In this document: positions 34,889 to 44,428 of the stretch, in pieces
Layout: every line of letters begins with the position of its first letter
Position numbering within the stretch: position 1 is the stretch's first letter
Assembly: GCA_022394755.1 (NCBI GenBank)
Contig: JAGFCA010000018.1
Coordinates: 1 to 64,000, forward strand
Source: Candidatus Poribacteria bacterium
GTDB taxonomy: Bacteria > Poribacteria > WGA-4E > WGA-3G
Reading direction: 5' to 3'
Length of the DNA: 64,000 nt
Notes under the pieces: generated by a model
Told to the model about the DNA's origin: nothing
Seen by the model: only the letters and a program-made list of their open reading frames with translations
The model's database searches: none
Program-made: the position numbers and the translations under genes

Positions 34889-35746
34889 TTACCACATTTC
34901 GAGCCAATCTGATAGTGAGGTAAGGGGTTGTGATTGACTTTTTATAACCCACTTAAAATCTGGATCTTTCCAGTAGATTGAACCGGGATGGTCACCGTCA
35001 CGGAGGTATCGAATATCAATTGCCCAACGGATAATATTGCTTGTAGTGTGGGGTAGAGATCGGTGTAGTGTCAGGTTGTTAAATACCAACGCATCACCAA
35101 TTTCCATTGGACATGTGACTATCTGTGATTCTTCGATGAGTTCATCCATCACTTCAAGAAACTTGCCTTCACGATTTTCTGTGTGATGACTAACAACACC
35201 TAACTTATGTGAGCCCGCGACAACCTGTAAGCATCCATTTGTTTCGTCAACAGGTACGAGTGGAATCCAAGCTGTAGGTATAAGTGATTTTTCGCTGATA
35301 GTGCCAAAATAACCGCTATCTTGGTGCCATGGCACGACGGTTAATTGTTGCCCGGGTAATTTTGGACGCGCATTAAATACAGGATGTCCGATTACATCAG
35401 TGCCAGTGAGTTGACCAATAGCATCTATAAGCGGTTCTGCATAGTGTAGGTCGAATATTTCTGAGGTTGCAATTTGTCCACGCCAAGACCGTCCAAACCG
35501 ATTAGCATGTTCTCCTGCAACCTTCAAGAAACGTGTTTCAAAAGGTAGGTCTGTACCTATATCATCAATAGTATCTGCTTCTTTTAATTCGTTAATAATT
35601 CCATCTACTACAATGGCGAATCTATCACGTACACCATTTATTATAGATTCTGGTACAACATTTTTTAACAGTAGATAGCCGTCGTTTTCCCACTGGACTA
35701 ACTGTTCAGGGGTGAGGGGTGAAGAATGGGTTTCATTTCTCTGCAT
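34889..35746 (-). CDS. PhyH-family Fe(II)/2-oxoglutarate oxygenase
   Basis: 285 aa. The intact triad is His-Gln-Asp in VVPWHQDSGYFG and the distal His in LTLHRSLPHTTSNIIRW, with the following Arg for 2-oxoglutarate. N-terminus WENDGYLLLKNVVPES is typical. Also carries AGSHKLGVVSH in the usual place. Substrate unknown. It stands alone, 311 bp upstream of the DlgD-like operon on the same strand. Confidence 0.92.
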   Translation of the reverse strand: MQRNETHSSPLTPEQLVQWENDGYLLLKNVVPESIINGVRDRFAIVVDGIINELKEADTIDDIGTDLPFETRFLKVAGEHANRFGRSWRGQIATSEIFDLHYAEPLIDAIGQLTGTDVIGHPVFNARPKLPGQQLTVVPWHQDSGYFGTISEKSLIPTAWIPLVPVDETNGCLQVVAGSHKLGVVSHHTENREGKFLEVMDELIEESQIVTCPMEIGDALVFNNLTLHRSLPHTTSNIIRWAIDIRYLRDGDHPGSIYWKDPDFKWVIKSQSQPLTSLSDWLEMW

Positions 35747-36047
35747 TGTCTGACCTTGTCAACTGATAAAAGATATTGTTTCAGGGATAATTTAACAGAT
35801 TTGTGAATCTATAATTTATATATGATTAATGATAACTAAGATGTAAGAAAAATGCAATATAAATATGATAAGGGATAAGGTTCTATGGAATTCGATGTAT
35901 GATTCCCAACCCCATTAGTCAATTATATTCAAGATAGATAATTAAAATCAGTTATAGTTTTATTATTAATAGAGAACTAATTACATGTATAATGTCTATC
36001 AACTCTATAAGGTAGTTGTGTAATTGAGAGATGAACGAATATGTATA
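35747..36047. other. Intergenic region, nothing recognised
   Basis: About 300 AT-rich bases with the presumed promoter of the PhyH gene at its left edge. No repeat, RNA or gene seen. Confidence 0.35.
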
Positions 36048-36554
36048 CTAATATCCGATCAAAGTAATTCCTTTAAGTGGTAAAAGTAGACGATTGCTAA
36101 TGTATAATGTTTCCAAGAAAGTATAAATCTTATCAAAATCGTTTGTGTTTTTATAGTTATTCCTTACAGCAAGAATAAGATACTCTACATCATACATCAA
36201 AGATGCCTGAAAGATATCTTTTAAAAAAGCATTATTCGCGTAAGCTCTTCCTGCTTCAACTTCCAAGACGATTTTTCCATCTGCACTGATTCCATCAGCA
36301 TGAAAGTGTTTATCAACTGTGTTATTCTTACCATATAGGACAGGAACAGGGATCTTTTGATTTTTTGATTTCCAAGTTTCAACAGTAAAGTCCGCTTTTT
36401 CAAGAAATGGTCTTAAAAGATTCAATACTTCGTCACTTTTAAGTTCGTTCTTAGGGGACTCTATTTTATCATAGGTTGCTTCAAAACATCCAATGACATC
36501 TTGAATTTGGTTTGTTATTCCAATAGATCGGGGAAAGAGTTGATACTTTAACAC
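36048..36554 (-). CDS. Hypothetical protein, possible PD-(D/E)xK nuclease fold
   Basis: 168 aa, family not recognised. The centre reads HADGISADGKIVLEVEAGRA: Asp87, then a hydrophobic strand, then Glu98-Val-Glu100, followed by a helix. It then has a strand YDVEYLILAVRNNY. This order (D, strand, ExE/ExK, helix, strand) is the layout of PD-(D/E)xK nucleases such as restriction enzymes, but the usual Lys is Glu here. No methyltransferase lies nearby. It is the last gene of an apparent operon, 27 nt after dtd. Could equally be a small non-catalytic relative. Confidence 0.6.
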   Translation of the reverse strand: MLKYQLFPRSIGITNQIQDVIGCFEATYDKIESPKNELKSDEVLNLLRPFLEKADFTVETWKSKNQKIPVPVLYGKNNTVDKHFHADGISADGKIVLEVEAGRAYANNAFLKDIFQASLMYDVEYLILAVRNNYKNTNDFDKIYTFLETLYISNRLLLPLKGITLIGY

Positions 36555-36581
36555 ATTCTTATGCTCTGGCTTAATATTTCT

Positions 36582-37031
36582 TTAAAACTGTTTGTCACTA
36601 TCTAATAATATGGTGACTGGACCGTCATTAATCAGTTGTACATCCATCATAGCCTGAAATGTACCACCTTTTGTTGGAATGTTTAACTGCTCTAACGTTT
36701 TGATGAATTGTTCATATAGTTCATTTGCAACATCAGGACGTGCTGCATCAATAAAACTGGGTCGTCGTCCTTTACGACAATCCCCGTATAGTGTGAATTG
36801 AGAAACAACAAGGGCTTCGCCTTTTGTATCAAGAAGGGAACAATTCATTTTACCTTCTTCATCTTCAAAAATTCGAAGATTGGCAATTTTGTTAGCGATA
36901 TACTCTAATTCAGTTTGTGTATCGGTATGTGCTATACCGAGGAAGATTAATAGACCTTGACCAATTTCAGATACAAGTTCATTCTTAACTGTGACACTTG
37001 CAGATTTTACGCGCTGGATAACGGCTCTCAT
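36582..37031 (-). CDS. dtd: D-aminoacyl-tRNA deacylase
   Basis: 149 aa, standard length. It removes D-amino acids (and mischarged glycine) from tRNA in the cytosol as a homodimer. Both signature motifs are present: [17 protein letters not shown], with the SQxT motif, and the Gly-cisPro region NDGPVT. Start [13 protein letters not shown] is canonical. It sits 41 nt downstream of the outer-membrane barrel gene and 27 nt upstream of the possible nuclease, on the same strand. Confidence 0.96.
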   Translation of the reverse strand: MRAVIQRVKSASVTVKNELVSEIGQGLLIFLGIAHTDTQTELEYIANKIANLRIFEDEEGKMNCSLLDTKGEALVVSQFTLYGDCRKGRRPSFIDAARPDVANELYEQFIKTLEQLNIPTKGGTFQAMMDVQLINDGPVTILLDSDKQF

Positions 37032-37072
37032 AATAGTTTATGTATAGTATGTATTGATTTGACTAATGCAGG

Positions 37073-38020
37073 TTAGAATAACAATTTATCGCCTTTTGTT
37101 GCTTCTGCTTGCACCCCACCCAATGTTAGACTAAAGTGAATACCTGGGAGTGAATTAATTCCAATTTGAAAAGCAGAATTATCTGTAAGAGCGTACCGCA
37201 TTGCCAAGCCCAACATATTTGAGACACTAATTCCAGCATACTGTTGTTCCCGATTAAAATCAGCAGCGATCCATAAATTATCTGAAACAGCAACCTCTCC
37301 ACCTGCCGACCAGTTCGTTATGAAAAAATCTGTTGTTTTCAACATTTTGGATGATAGTGAAATTCCCAATCCAGCATGCACTTTAAAATATCTACCAATT
37401 CTGTGTGTACCTACAATATAAGGATATGCACCGATAAATGGGAAGCCATCAATAGGAGTAGTATCAATAAAATTTCCATTTGAATTCAATCTATCATCAG
37501 CGGTTAATCCGAAATAGAAATCTCCTCCAACAGAGATGCTTGGAAACCCATCATTCAATTCGGGTTTAATATTATATTTTAAACCGATAACCCCTTCGTA
37601 GACTTGTTGTTGATATACACGATCTTTACCTTCGATAATAGAATCCTCAGCGTTGTAAAAGTTTTTCACAACTTTTTGGACTCCACCCGTAGATAAAGTT
37701 GCTCCAAGTTGCATGTCAAGTTTATCACTTAATCCGTAAATAAATCTAATAGGTACAAGGAAAGTTTGGATGTCAAGATTAACTTCACGAGATTCTTCAA
37801 AACCACCGATGACAACACTCTGAGAATGGTCTGGTGCCAATCCATCTTTCTTTGCATATTGAAAGAAACCGATGGATGTGGTAGACCCACCTTTGCCAAT
37901 TGGTTCGGCAGTTTGTATAGTTGTCAGTTGGGTTGCTGGAGGTGCTTGAGCAAGTATTTGAGGAGCAATTAATAGAGATATTATAATGATACCAAAAAGG
38001 ATTCGGTATTTAAGATACAT
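37073..38020 (-). CDS. Predicted outer-membrane beta-barrel protein
   Basis: 315 aa. Signal peptide cut near ILAQAPP. The body consists of alternating short strands with aromatic ends (FLVPIRFIYGLSDKLDMQLG, YEGVIGLKYNIKP, SISVGGDFYFGL, LWIAADFNREQQY) typical of a barrel of roughly 10-12 strands. Named family not recognised. It follows the FN3-domain lipoprotein by 50 nt and precedes dtd by 41 nt, so the envelope genes at 37-39.8 kb look like one transcript. Confidence 0.72.
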   Translation of the reverse strand: MYLKYRILFGIIIISLLIAPQILAQAPPATQLTTIQTAEPIGKGGSTTSIGFFQYAKKDGLAPDHSQSVVIGGFEESREVNLDIQTFLVPIRFIYGLSDKLDMQLGATLSTGGVQKVVKNFYNAEDSIIEGKDRVYQQQVYEGVIGLKYNIKPELNDGFPSISVGGDFYFGLTADDRLNSNGNFIDTTPIDGFPFIGAYPYIVGTHRIGRYFKVHAGLGISLSSKMLKTTDFFITNWSAGGEVAVSDNLWIAADFNREQQYAGISVSNMLGLAMRYALTDNSAFQIGINSLPGIHFSLTLGGVQAEATKGDKLLF

Positions 38021-38070
38021 TGTTTTTCCTTTTATGACAGTTAGTTTATGGCTGTTAAAAAATACTAAAG

Positions 38071-39204
38071 TTAATTAGAGCCAACGAGTTCACTTTCATC
38101 TCTTTTGCCATCGGGACCGGGTGTATCATCAAATGCTGTAATAAAATATTCCTTATTTACAGCCTCTTGATTTATGACAAGAGGGTCTTCACCTGAAATG
38201 GTAACACCGTTTTCACGTCTATTTAAAGTTCTACGTGGAATTAGATTACCTTTTGAATCTTTTGAATAGATTTGGTAACCTGCAAGGTCAAATTCTGTAT
38301 TAACATCCCATCTCATAATTGCGTCATATTTATTATTAAATAAAGAGCGAGGGACAATAGCGACTCTAAAGTTTTTTGGAGGTGCGGGTGGTAAATGCGG
38401 TGATGTTGCACTAATTGAAGTAATAGCTTCTACACCAAACTTATCAACACCTGCGACACGATACACCTTGGCTTCACCGTCCTTTCGAAAAGTTAAATCA
38501 AAGAAGTAGTTCTGATCCGGTTTTATATCATGACTAACCCTGAAAGCAGGACTTCTTCCGATTCCTTCATCTCTTGCGATGTACACACGGAATAGAGAAA
38601 AATCATCTGGAAATTCATAACCTTCCCAAAACAGTTTGACAGTGAGATCGCTTGGTGTTCCTATTGTTACCACCGGTGCTGGCGGAGGAACACTTGGGGT
38701 TACCTCTGCTGATTGCCAAATTCGTAAGGGGACTTCATCTGGACTTGGTGGATTTTTTGGATCTGGTGTTTCAATTCCATTTACATCAACATAAGATATA
38801 CGGTATTCATACGAAAGAATACGTCCAAGAGAATCTACCCGATCATTTTGTATATTTTGTGTATCTACAAACTCATTCTTAGGAGCATCAACTGTTCCAA
38901 CTAATTCAAAAGGTTCATCTGAATTACTTATTGAACGTCTGTATATTTTGTATGATTTTATTCCTTCTGAATCAGTTTCCGCCCAAGTTACCCGTACCTG
39001 TCTATCACCAGCATGAAGTCTAAATTTATCTGGTGATCCAGCTGTTCGTAAGTTATCAATATCAAAAGGATTGGCGTAATCTTCAGTATTTGCACATCCA
39101 GAATACAATATGGTTATAAGATATATAGGAATGCAGATTAGAAAAAGGTACGATATCCGAAGATGTCTGTTAAGTCTTTCAAAGAGATTGATAAAAGAGA
39201 ACAT
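38071..39204 (-). CDS. Lipoprotein with fibronectin type III-like domains
   Basis: 377 aa. After a basic N-terminus, a hydrophobic stretch ends in lipobox LYSGC. Three Ig/FN3-like segments follow: about 55-150 (RQVRVTWAETDSEGIKSYKIYRR), about 165-270 (DLTVKLFWEGYEFPDDFSLF) and about 275-370 (DAIMRWDVNTEFDLAGYQIY). FN3 repeats here usually bind glycans or other surface proteins. Middle gene of the envelope trio at 37.1-39.8 kb. Confidence 0.78.
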   Translation of the reverse strand: MFSFINLFERLNRHLRISYLFLICIPIYLITILYSGCANTEDYANPFDIDNLRTAGSPDKFRLHAGDRQVRVTWAETDSEGIKSYKIYRRSISNSDEPFELVGTVDAPKNEFVDTQNIQNDRVDSLGRILSYEYRISYVDVNGIETPDPKNPPSPDEVPLRIWQSAEVTPSVPPPAPVVTIGTPSDLTVKLFWEGYEFPDDFSLFRVYIARDEGIGRSPAFRVSHDIKPDQNYFFDLTFRKDGEAKVYRVAGVDKFGVEAITSISATSPHLPPAPPKNFRVAIVPRSLFNNKYDAIMRWDVNTEFDLAGYQIYSKDSKGNLIPRRTLNRRENGVTISGEDPLVINQEAVNKEYFITAFDDTPGPDGKRDESELVGSN

Positions 39205-39280
39205 TGGAATTCTCCTTTACTAATATAATTCGATTCATATTAGCAGATTTATAAATGCTTGAAACAATTCATAGTATGCA

Positions 39281-39808
39281 TTAAAAATTGTGTAATAAAC
39301 TTATGGAAGCCCGTTGTTTTTGAAAGTCGTAATGTGGTCGTAACTTAAATGCTGGTGATTCCTTTACTAATAAAGTACTCGATTTATATTTGTAATCTGT
39401 GAGAGAAAACACATTATTAGACTTGGACTTCATCTGAGATGACTTTATAGTGTTAGTCTCTATACCATCTATCTGTTTGAATATAGAAATTGCCACAGCC
39501 AATCCGATACATCCATATCCAACCCGTCGCATGATAACACTTGCATTCTGGTGGTTAGCAGCTGCAATTTTCTTATTCTGAATATCGTCTTGAATAGTAG
39601 CGGCAAGATAGTCCTCGTACCGTTCTTGTGCAGATGTGTTAAGAATAGTGCTTCCGACCTGCATACCCAATCCAGAAATAAACAGGGTTAACTCAAAAGT
39701 ATGTGAACGAGTAGTAGCTTGTATCGGGGAAATAATTATAAAACTGAGAATGAGTACTATACTAAACCAAAGCGTATATCGGTTGAAATTTGTGGAGTTA
39801 AACTTCAT
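39281..39808 (-). CDS. Small exported hypothetical protein
   Basis: 175 aa, not recognised. Signal peptide (about residues 12-31, cut near IQATT). Another weakly hydrophobic stretch RRVGYGCIGLAVAISIF lies at about 93-109, and the C-terminus is basic and Ser-rich. It is the first gene of the probable operon running down to dtd, 76 nt upstream of the FN3 lipoprotein. Possibly an accessory of the barrel protein; this is inference from position. Confidence 0.62.
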   Translation of the reverse strand: MKFNSTNFNRYTLWFSIVLILSFIIISPIQATTRSHTFELTLFISGLGMQVGSTILNTSAQERYEDYLAATIQDDIQNKKIAAANHQNASVIMRRVGYGCIGLAVAISIFKQIDGIETNTIKSSQMKSKSNNVFSLTDYKYKSSTLLVKESPAFKLRPHYDFQKQRASISLLHNF

Positions 39809-40061
39809 TTGTAAGTGCCTTTCGTATACGGGTTACCTTGTTAAATAGATTAACTTAATCAAGGTGTGAAAGTCAATGTTATTTGGTTGAATATGCTTCA
39901 TTTCTACATGAAATTCTGGTTGTTTATAGCCACATATTTAACTGATGTGTATTGAATATGTCAATGATTTAAACGCGTTACAAATCGGACATTATGTTTG
40001 ATTAGTAAGTATTTGAATACATTTTAATATTATATGAGATAATATTAAAAGCAATAAATTG
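39809..40061. other. AT-rich intergenic region
   Basis: No gene or repeat seen. It separates the divergent envelope operon from the small-RNA-like unit that begins at 40062. Confidence 0.35.
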
Positions 40062-40090
40062 TTGACACATTTTGTATCACATGTTAGGAT
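40062..40090 (+). promoter_or_regulatory. Sigma70-type promoter of the candidate small RNA
   Basis: TTGACA at 40062-40067 is a perfect -35 box. TAGGAT at 40085-40090 fits a -10 box, and the spacing is the ideal 17 nt. It predicts transcription from about 40097. Confidence 0.55.
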
Positions 40091-40096
40091 AGTTAG

Positions 40097-40362
40097 GTGA
40101 TTTAACAAAAGTAATGTAAAACATGAAGTATATGTGATGCTTCTACTACTCCTGTTTATATCCCAGCAAGGGTAGTCTTGAATTACCTTACAGTTAATTC
40201 ACTGAGGACAATTTTTTAGATAGATTTGTTCGAACGGTATTGAGTTGATTCAGATTGTTTCTGACGCGGGATTGCGTTAGAATGATAATCATGCATTAAC
40301 TCAAAGTAGTTAATAAAAAAGAAAACGAGTAATGGGTTTTGACTCATTACTCGTTTTCTTTT
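40097..40362 (+). ncRNA. Candidate small RNA of about 265 nt
   Basis: A promoter-like pair (40062-40090) is followed, with no credible reading frame, by an 18-bp perfect terminator hairpin. Two inner hairpins are visible. TCTGACGC-gggatt-GCGTTAGA (about 40259-40280) is an 8-bp stem. AAGG-TAGT/ATTACCTT (about 40170-40193) is a stem with one bulge. No upstream plus-strand gene or downstream minus-strand gene needs this terminator. It does not match the tmRNA, RNase P or SRP RNA signatures I know. Function unknown. Confidence 0.45.
40317..40362 (+). terminator. Strong orphan terminator hairpin
   Basis: Perfect 18-bp inverted repeat, AAAAGAAAACGAGTAATG pairing with CATTACTCGTTTTCTTTT, with a 10-nt loop. 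T-rich on the right arm, A-rich on the left, so it may also work on the other strand. The nearest plus-strand coding gene upstream is 9 kb away. Confidence 0.8.
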
Positions 40363-40738
40363 AATTATATTATCAGGAAAATCTGATCACTCATAGTGTG
40401 TCATTCTTAACGGGAATCAACTAATCAGAAAGTAAATGACAACTGTATGGGTTTCTTTCTTGGATCATCTAAAATCAACAGTATGGATGGAATTTATCCA
40501 TTCCTAATGGTCTTTTAACAACGTCTACAGATGTAAACACAGAGTATTATCATTGACAATAGTGAAGTTTGATGTCATAATATCTTTGTTGATTCTTGGA
40601 TATTATCTTGTAATAATGAAGATAATCTATCTATAAAATACATAATATCAATCTCAATTGGGTATTTTTTTATATAATACATAACATTCTAACTGGAATA
40701 AAAATGGTATGAATTGTATTCTGACAATACAGTAAAAA
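40363..40738. other. Intergenic region upstream of a lipoprotein gene
   Basis: 376 bases, AT-rich. A short TCATTCTTAACGGGAATCAA stretch weakly resembles the dispersed modules, otherwise nothing. The promoter of the gene at 40739 should lie near 40600-40700. Confidence 0.35.
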
Positions 40739-41371
40739 ATGACGAATCAGTATGTTTTATGCTCATTTTTTATATGTATCACTGTTATTTCAAGCATATG
40801 TTTTGTAGGGTGTGATAAACCTAATTTAAAGGATAATACCGCAGAGATACTTGTTTTTAATGTAGATGAATCAAAGGTTGAGTCTATATTCGAAGATACA
40901 GAACTCAAGATTAGATTTGCATCACCAAAAGGTTGGAAAAAAGTAGATGAATCAATGGTAGCACAAGTTGTGATGGCTGTTGACACATCACCCATGGACG
41001 GATTAGAAATTATCCCTCGATCAATTTTCTTAAACGAGGATTCTAAAGCAGTTTGTATTTTATCTAAGATTGATTGGAAAGGTATTGTTCCTGATGAGAA
41101 ATTATTACAGAGTCTTACCATTGCTTATCAAAACCAATTTCCAAAAGCAAATGTTAAGCAAGGGTTATTTATAAAGGATGCGTTTCGTATCCATCAATTG
41201 ATGGTTATAACATCAGAATCTGTACTTATAAAACTGATATGTGATTCATCTGAAACCTTGGTTTTTGGGGTAGACTATCATGTGCCAATTGAAGTATACA
41301 AATCTGAATTGTCAGCCATTGAATCATCAATTGGGTCAATTGACCTTATTGATAATATAAGTAAAAAATAA
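40739..41371 (+). CDS. Hypothetical lipoprotein
   Basis: 210 aa, not recognised. Signal peptide with lipobox FVGC. The mature protein is a compact alpha/beta domain with KIRFASPKGWKKVDESM near residue 55. This resembles the FxxPxGW opening of PsbP/LpqN-like lipoprotein domains; later segments are AVCILSKIDWKGI and SVLIKLICDSS. Weak ribosome site. It lies 24 nt upstream of the Bor-like lipoprotein and probably shares its transcript and terminator. Confidence 0.7.
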   Translation: MTNQYVLCSFFICITVISSICFVGCDKPNLKDNTAEILVFNVDESKVESIFEDTELKIRFASPKGWKKVDESMVAQVVMAVDTSPMDGLEIIPRSIFLNEDSKAVCILSKIDWKGIVPDEKLLQSLTIAYQNQFPKANVKQGLFIKDAFRIHQLMVITSESVLIKLICDSSETLVFGVDYHVPIEVYKSELSAIESSIGSIDLIDNISKK

Positions 41372-41395
41372 AAATAAAAATACATGGAGAACATA

Positions 41396-41689
41396 ATGTT
41401 AAGAAAATCATGTGCAATTCTAATGATTGCTAGCATGTTATTAGTTATTGGTTGTGCTACCCACATCCACAAAGTAGGTGATGGTGCGCAAGGAAATGAC
41501 ATCACAAATGCACGTCAATGGTACATTCTATGGGGATTAGTTCCAATCAACGATGTTGATACAAACGCCATGGCAGGTGGGGCAAGTGACTATCAAATCA
41601 CCACCTCAGTTACAGTGGTTGATTTCCTTATCAATGCAGTAGGATCTTATATTACTTTGAATGCCAGATCAGTAAGTGTTCAGAAATAA
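41396..41689 (+). CDS. Bor-like small lipoprotein
   Basis: 97 aa from ATG 41396, with GGAG 6-7 nt upstream; an in-frame ATG at 41384 overlaps that ribosome site. Lipobox VIGC. The mature part THIHKVGDG, RQWYILWGLVPINDVDTNAMAGG and the hydrophobic C-terminus VVDFLINAVGSYITLNARSVSV match the Bor/YlpA-like lipoprotein pattern known from lambda and many chromosomes. Lambda Bor gives serum resistance, but the role of chromosomal relatives is unclear. A terminator follows at once. Confidence 0.78.
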   Translation: MLRKSCAILMIASMLLVIGCATHIHKVGDGAQGNDITNARQWYILWGLVPINDVDTNAMAGGASDYQITTSVTVVDFLINAVGSYITLNARSVSVQK

Positions 41690-41708
41690 CTGATTGACTA
41701 ATTAAATT

Positions 41709-41750
41709 GGGCAAGACATCTCGCTTGAGACTGGCTTGCCCTATATTTTT
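41709..41750 (+). terminator. Terminator after the Bor-like gene
   Basis: Stem GGGCAAG/CTTGCCC with an inner stem TCTC/GAGA, followed by TATATTTTT. It starts 19 nt after the stop codon and lies between convergent genes. Confidence 0.75.
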
Positions 41751-41754
41751 ACAA

Positions 41755-43095
41755 TTATGCATTCATCAAGACAGGAACATCTTTCATGAAATCATCGGTT
41801 TCGTTCTGCCATCTTTTTAATTCAGTTGCTAACGTATTAATCCGTTCTACATGTTCTGACTGATCCGCAAGATTATTCATTTCCCATGGATCATTTTCAA
41901 GATCGAATAGTTGTATTATGTCCGTTCCATTTCCAGTTTCCTTAGAAACATAGTTTCGTATCAGTTTCCAACGTCCATCACTTACAGTGCGATGAATATC
42001 TTTGTAGGCTGCAAAGACTGAATCACGTACTTTATCAACACACCCTTCCATCAATGGTACTAAGCTACTTCCTTCAACAGTATCAGGACATTCTACATCT
42101 GTCAAATCACATACGGTTGGGAATAGATCGTATAGATAGGTTAGAGCATCAACCATTTGACCTTCGGGTATTCCGGGTCCAGCAAATATAGAGGGAACAC
42201 GGATACTGTGATTATATAGATTCTGCTTACCGAATAATCCGTGCTGTCCAACTGCCAGTCCGTGATCAGCCGTATAGATGACTATTGTATTATCCAACTG
42301 TCCAATATCTTCCAAGGTTTGGATCATCCTTCCCATTTCATAATCCTGACTTGAGATCATACCGTAATAATCTGCGATGTGTTGTTGTACGATTTCAGGT
42401 GTCCGTGGAAACGGAGCTAATTCTTCGTCTCTTATTCTCATTTCTCCATTATCGAAAGGATGTTCTGGATAGAAATTTTCTGGAACAGGAACATCTTCAG
42501 GTGGATACATTGTTGCATATTCACCAGGTGGTGTTCTTGGATCGTGGGGTGAGGTAAAGGAGAGATATACAAAAAATGGATCTGTTTGGTCATAGTCTTC
42601 TAAGAATTGGACTGCGGAATCAGTGAACAGTTCTGTAGAGAATTTATCACCAATATATCTATTTTCCTTGGGGTATTTTCCTGTCTCATCAAAATCGAAA
42701 ACTGGAACTTTATATTGGTTACCCATACCACCGAAGAATATTTTCGCTCCATCATCAAAGCTATTATAAAAAGTATTCCTGTCATTGTGCCATTTCCCAC
42801 TGAAGAAAGTGTGGTAACCAGATTCCCGCATGGTCTGTGGCCAAACAGCTAAATCCGGGTTAATCTGGTTTCCTCCACTTCTGAATAGGTTAGCACTTGT
42901 AAGTACTGCTGCTCGACTGGGTACACAGACAGCACCAACGAGTGATCCCATGATATGTGTCTGACGGAAGGTGGTGCCTCGTGCCATAAGTGAATCCATC
43001 GTTGGTGTTTTTACAGTTTCGTCACCCATTCCTGCTATGGCATCCCATCTATGGTCATCCGCAATCATAAATAATATATTTGGTTGTGTAGACAT
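41755..43095 (-). CDS. Type I sulfatase (formylglycine type)
   Basis: 446 aa. The sulfatase signature is intact: Cys-Val-Pro-Ser-Arg-Ala-Ala, where the Cys should be converted to formylglycine by a maturation enzyme not seen in this window. Metal residues lie in MIADDHRWD and IYTADHGLAVGQHG. Other family blocks are SGKWHND and SFTSPHDPRTPPGEY. No signal peptide, unlike many carbohydrate sulfatases, so it may act in the cytosol. It should remove a sulfate ester from an unknown substrate. It is divergent from the dehydratase at 43283, with 187 bp between them. Confidence 0.93.
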   Translation of the reverse strand: MSTQPNILFMIADDHRWDAIAGMGDETVKTPTMDSLMARGTTFRQTHIMGSLVGAVCVPSRAAVLTSANLFRSGGNQINPDLAVWPQTMRESGYHTFFSGKWHNDRNTFYNSFDDGAKIFFGGMGNQYKVPVFDFDETGKYPKENRYIGDKFSTELFTDSAVQFLEDYDQTDPFFVYLSFTSPHDPRTPPGEYATMYPPEDVPVPENFYPEHPFDNGEMRIRDEELAPFPRTPEIVQQHIADYYGMISSQDYEMGRMIQTLEDIGQLDNTIVIYTADHGLAVGQHGLFGKQNLYNHSIRVPSIFAGPGIPEGQMVDALTYLYDLFPTVCDLTDVECPDTVEGSSLVPLMEGCVDKVRDSVFAAYKDIHRTVSDGRWKLIRNYVSKETGNGTDIIQLFDLENDPWEMNNLADQSEHVERINTLATELKRWQNETDDFMKDVPVLMNA

Positions 43096-43282
43096 TTGTT
43101 CTCCTTGTCAATAGTTGTTGCTGTTTGTTTATTGCAATGATGCAAACAGTCTTATTGTTTAGTGTCAACTTGGAAATTCCGATTTCCTCGAAATCAGATA
43201 GTATTATGTGTTGTGAATTATCGCTGTTACCATTACAATAGCAAAGATAGTTAAAATAGTCTATATCTGAGAGGAAATAGCA

Positions 43283-44428
43283 ATGAAAATTGCAAAAATT
43301 GAACAATTTTATCCGCGTCGACGTATGCGGCTTGTTAAGATAACGACTGATATTGGGATTGTTGGTTGGGGTGAAACTACACTTGAAGGTAAGCCTAAAA
43401 GTACATGGGCAGCAGTTGAAGAATTGACTGAGTATTTTATTGGCAAAGATCCACTTCTTATTGAACATCATTGGCAACATGTGTATCGATCTGCCTTCTT
43501 TAGAGGTGGTAATGTCTTAATGTCTGCATTATCCGGTATTGATCAAGCATTATGGGATATCGCCGGAAAATATTACGATGTCCCATCCTACAAACTGTTA
43601 GGGGGTGCTGTACGTGATCGTATCCGAGTGTATGCTCACTGGGGTATCGGTAGTATGAATGATGAAGGGTTAAGTGCTGCAAAAGAACGTCTTGAATTCC
43701 TACAGAGTAAGGGAAATTATTCTGCATTCAAGAGTGGACCTGGTGGTAAATGGCGTGGACATGAACCACCTGCTGTGATCGATGACTTTGTAAAGCGTGC
43801 TTATGCAATGCGTGAAATAGTTGGTCCGGATATAGAACTTGCATTTGATTTTCATTGTAAGATGACACCTGCCCTTGCGATTGAGGTATGTAATGAAATT
43901 AAAGGCATGCGTCCGATGTTCGTTGAAGAACCCGTACCGCAAGAGAATGTAGATGCATTGAAATTAGTTTCTGACCATGTGTCCTATCCAATTGCTACTG
44001 GTGAACGTCTTCTATCTCGCTGGGAATTTCGGGATGTAATTGAGAAACAGGCTGTAGCATATTTACAACCGGATACTTCTCATGCAGGAGGGATTACTGA
44101 GTTGAAGAAAATTGCTAACATGGCAGAGGTGTATTATATGCATATTGCTCCTCACTGTGCTATCGGACCTGTTGCTTTTTCTGCTTCGCTTCAAGTTGAT
44201 GCTGTTGTACCTAATTTTCTGATACAAGAACAAATTGATGGTGGTTTAGGTGGAGGATTATTCAAAGATGATTGGGAAGTTGTAGATGGTCATATTGATT
44301 TACCAACTAAACCGGGGTTAGGATTCGAGATTGATGAAAAAGAGGCAGAGCAAATTATTGATACGTATACTGAAGAACTCGGTGGAGAATATTACTATGA
44401 ATCTGATGGTAGTGTGGCAGACTGGTAA
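43283..44428 (+). CDS. Galactonate dehydratase-like enolase-superfamily protein
   Basis: 381 aa, mandelate racemase/muconate lactonising family, resembling DgoD along its length. The N-terminal capping domain has GIVGWGETTLEGKP and RGGNVLMSALSGIDQALWDI. The barrel has the metal ligand Asp in LAFDFHCK (with the DgoD-type catalytic His), Glu in FVEEPV and Glu in ATGERL. The second catalytic His lies in IAPHC after SHAGGITE. It should dehydrate a sugar acid to a 2-keto-3-deoxy acid. Galactonate is a guess from similarity. It is divergent from the sulfatase, which may share its regulation. Confidence 0.88.
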   Translation: MKIAKIEQFYPRRRMRLVKITTDIGIVGWGETTLEGKPKSTWAAVEELTEYFIGKDPLLIEHHWQHVYRSAFFRGGNVLMSALSGIDQALWDIAGKYYDVPSYKLLGGAVRDRIRVYAHWGIGSMNDEGLSAAKERLEFLQSKGNYSAFKSGPGGKWRGHEPPAVIDDFVKRAYAMREIVGPDIELAFDFHCKMTPALAIEVCNEIKGMRPMFVEEPVPQENVDALKLVSDHVSYPIATGERLLSRWEFRDVIEKQAVAYLQPDTSHAGGITELKKIANMAEVYYMHIAPHCAIGPVAFSASLQVDAVVPNFLIQEQIDGGLGGGLFKDDWEVVDGHIDLPTKPGLGFEIDEKEAEQIIDTYTEELGGEYYYESDGSVADW

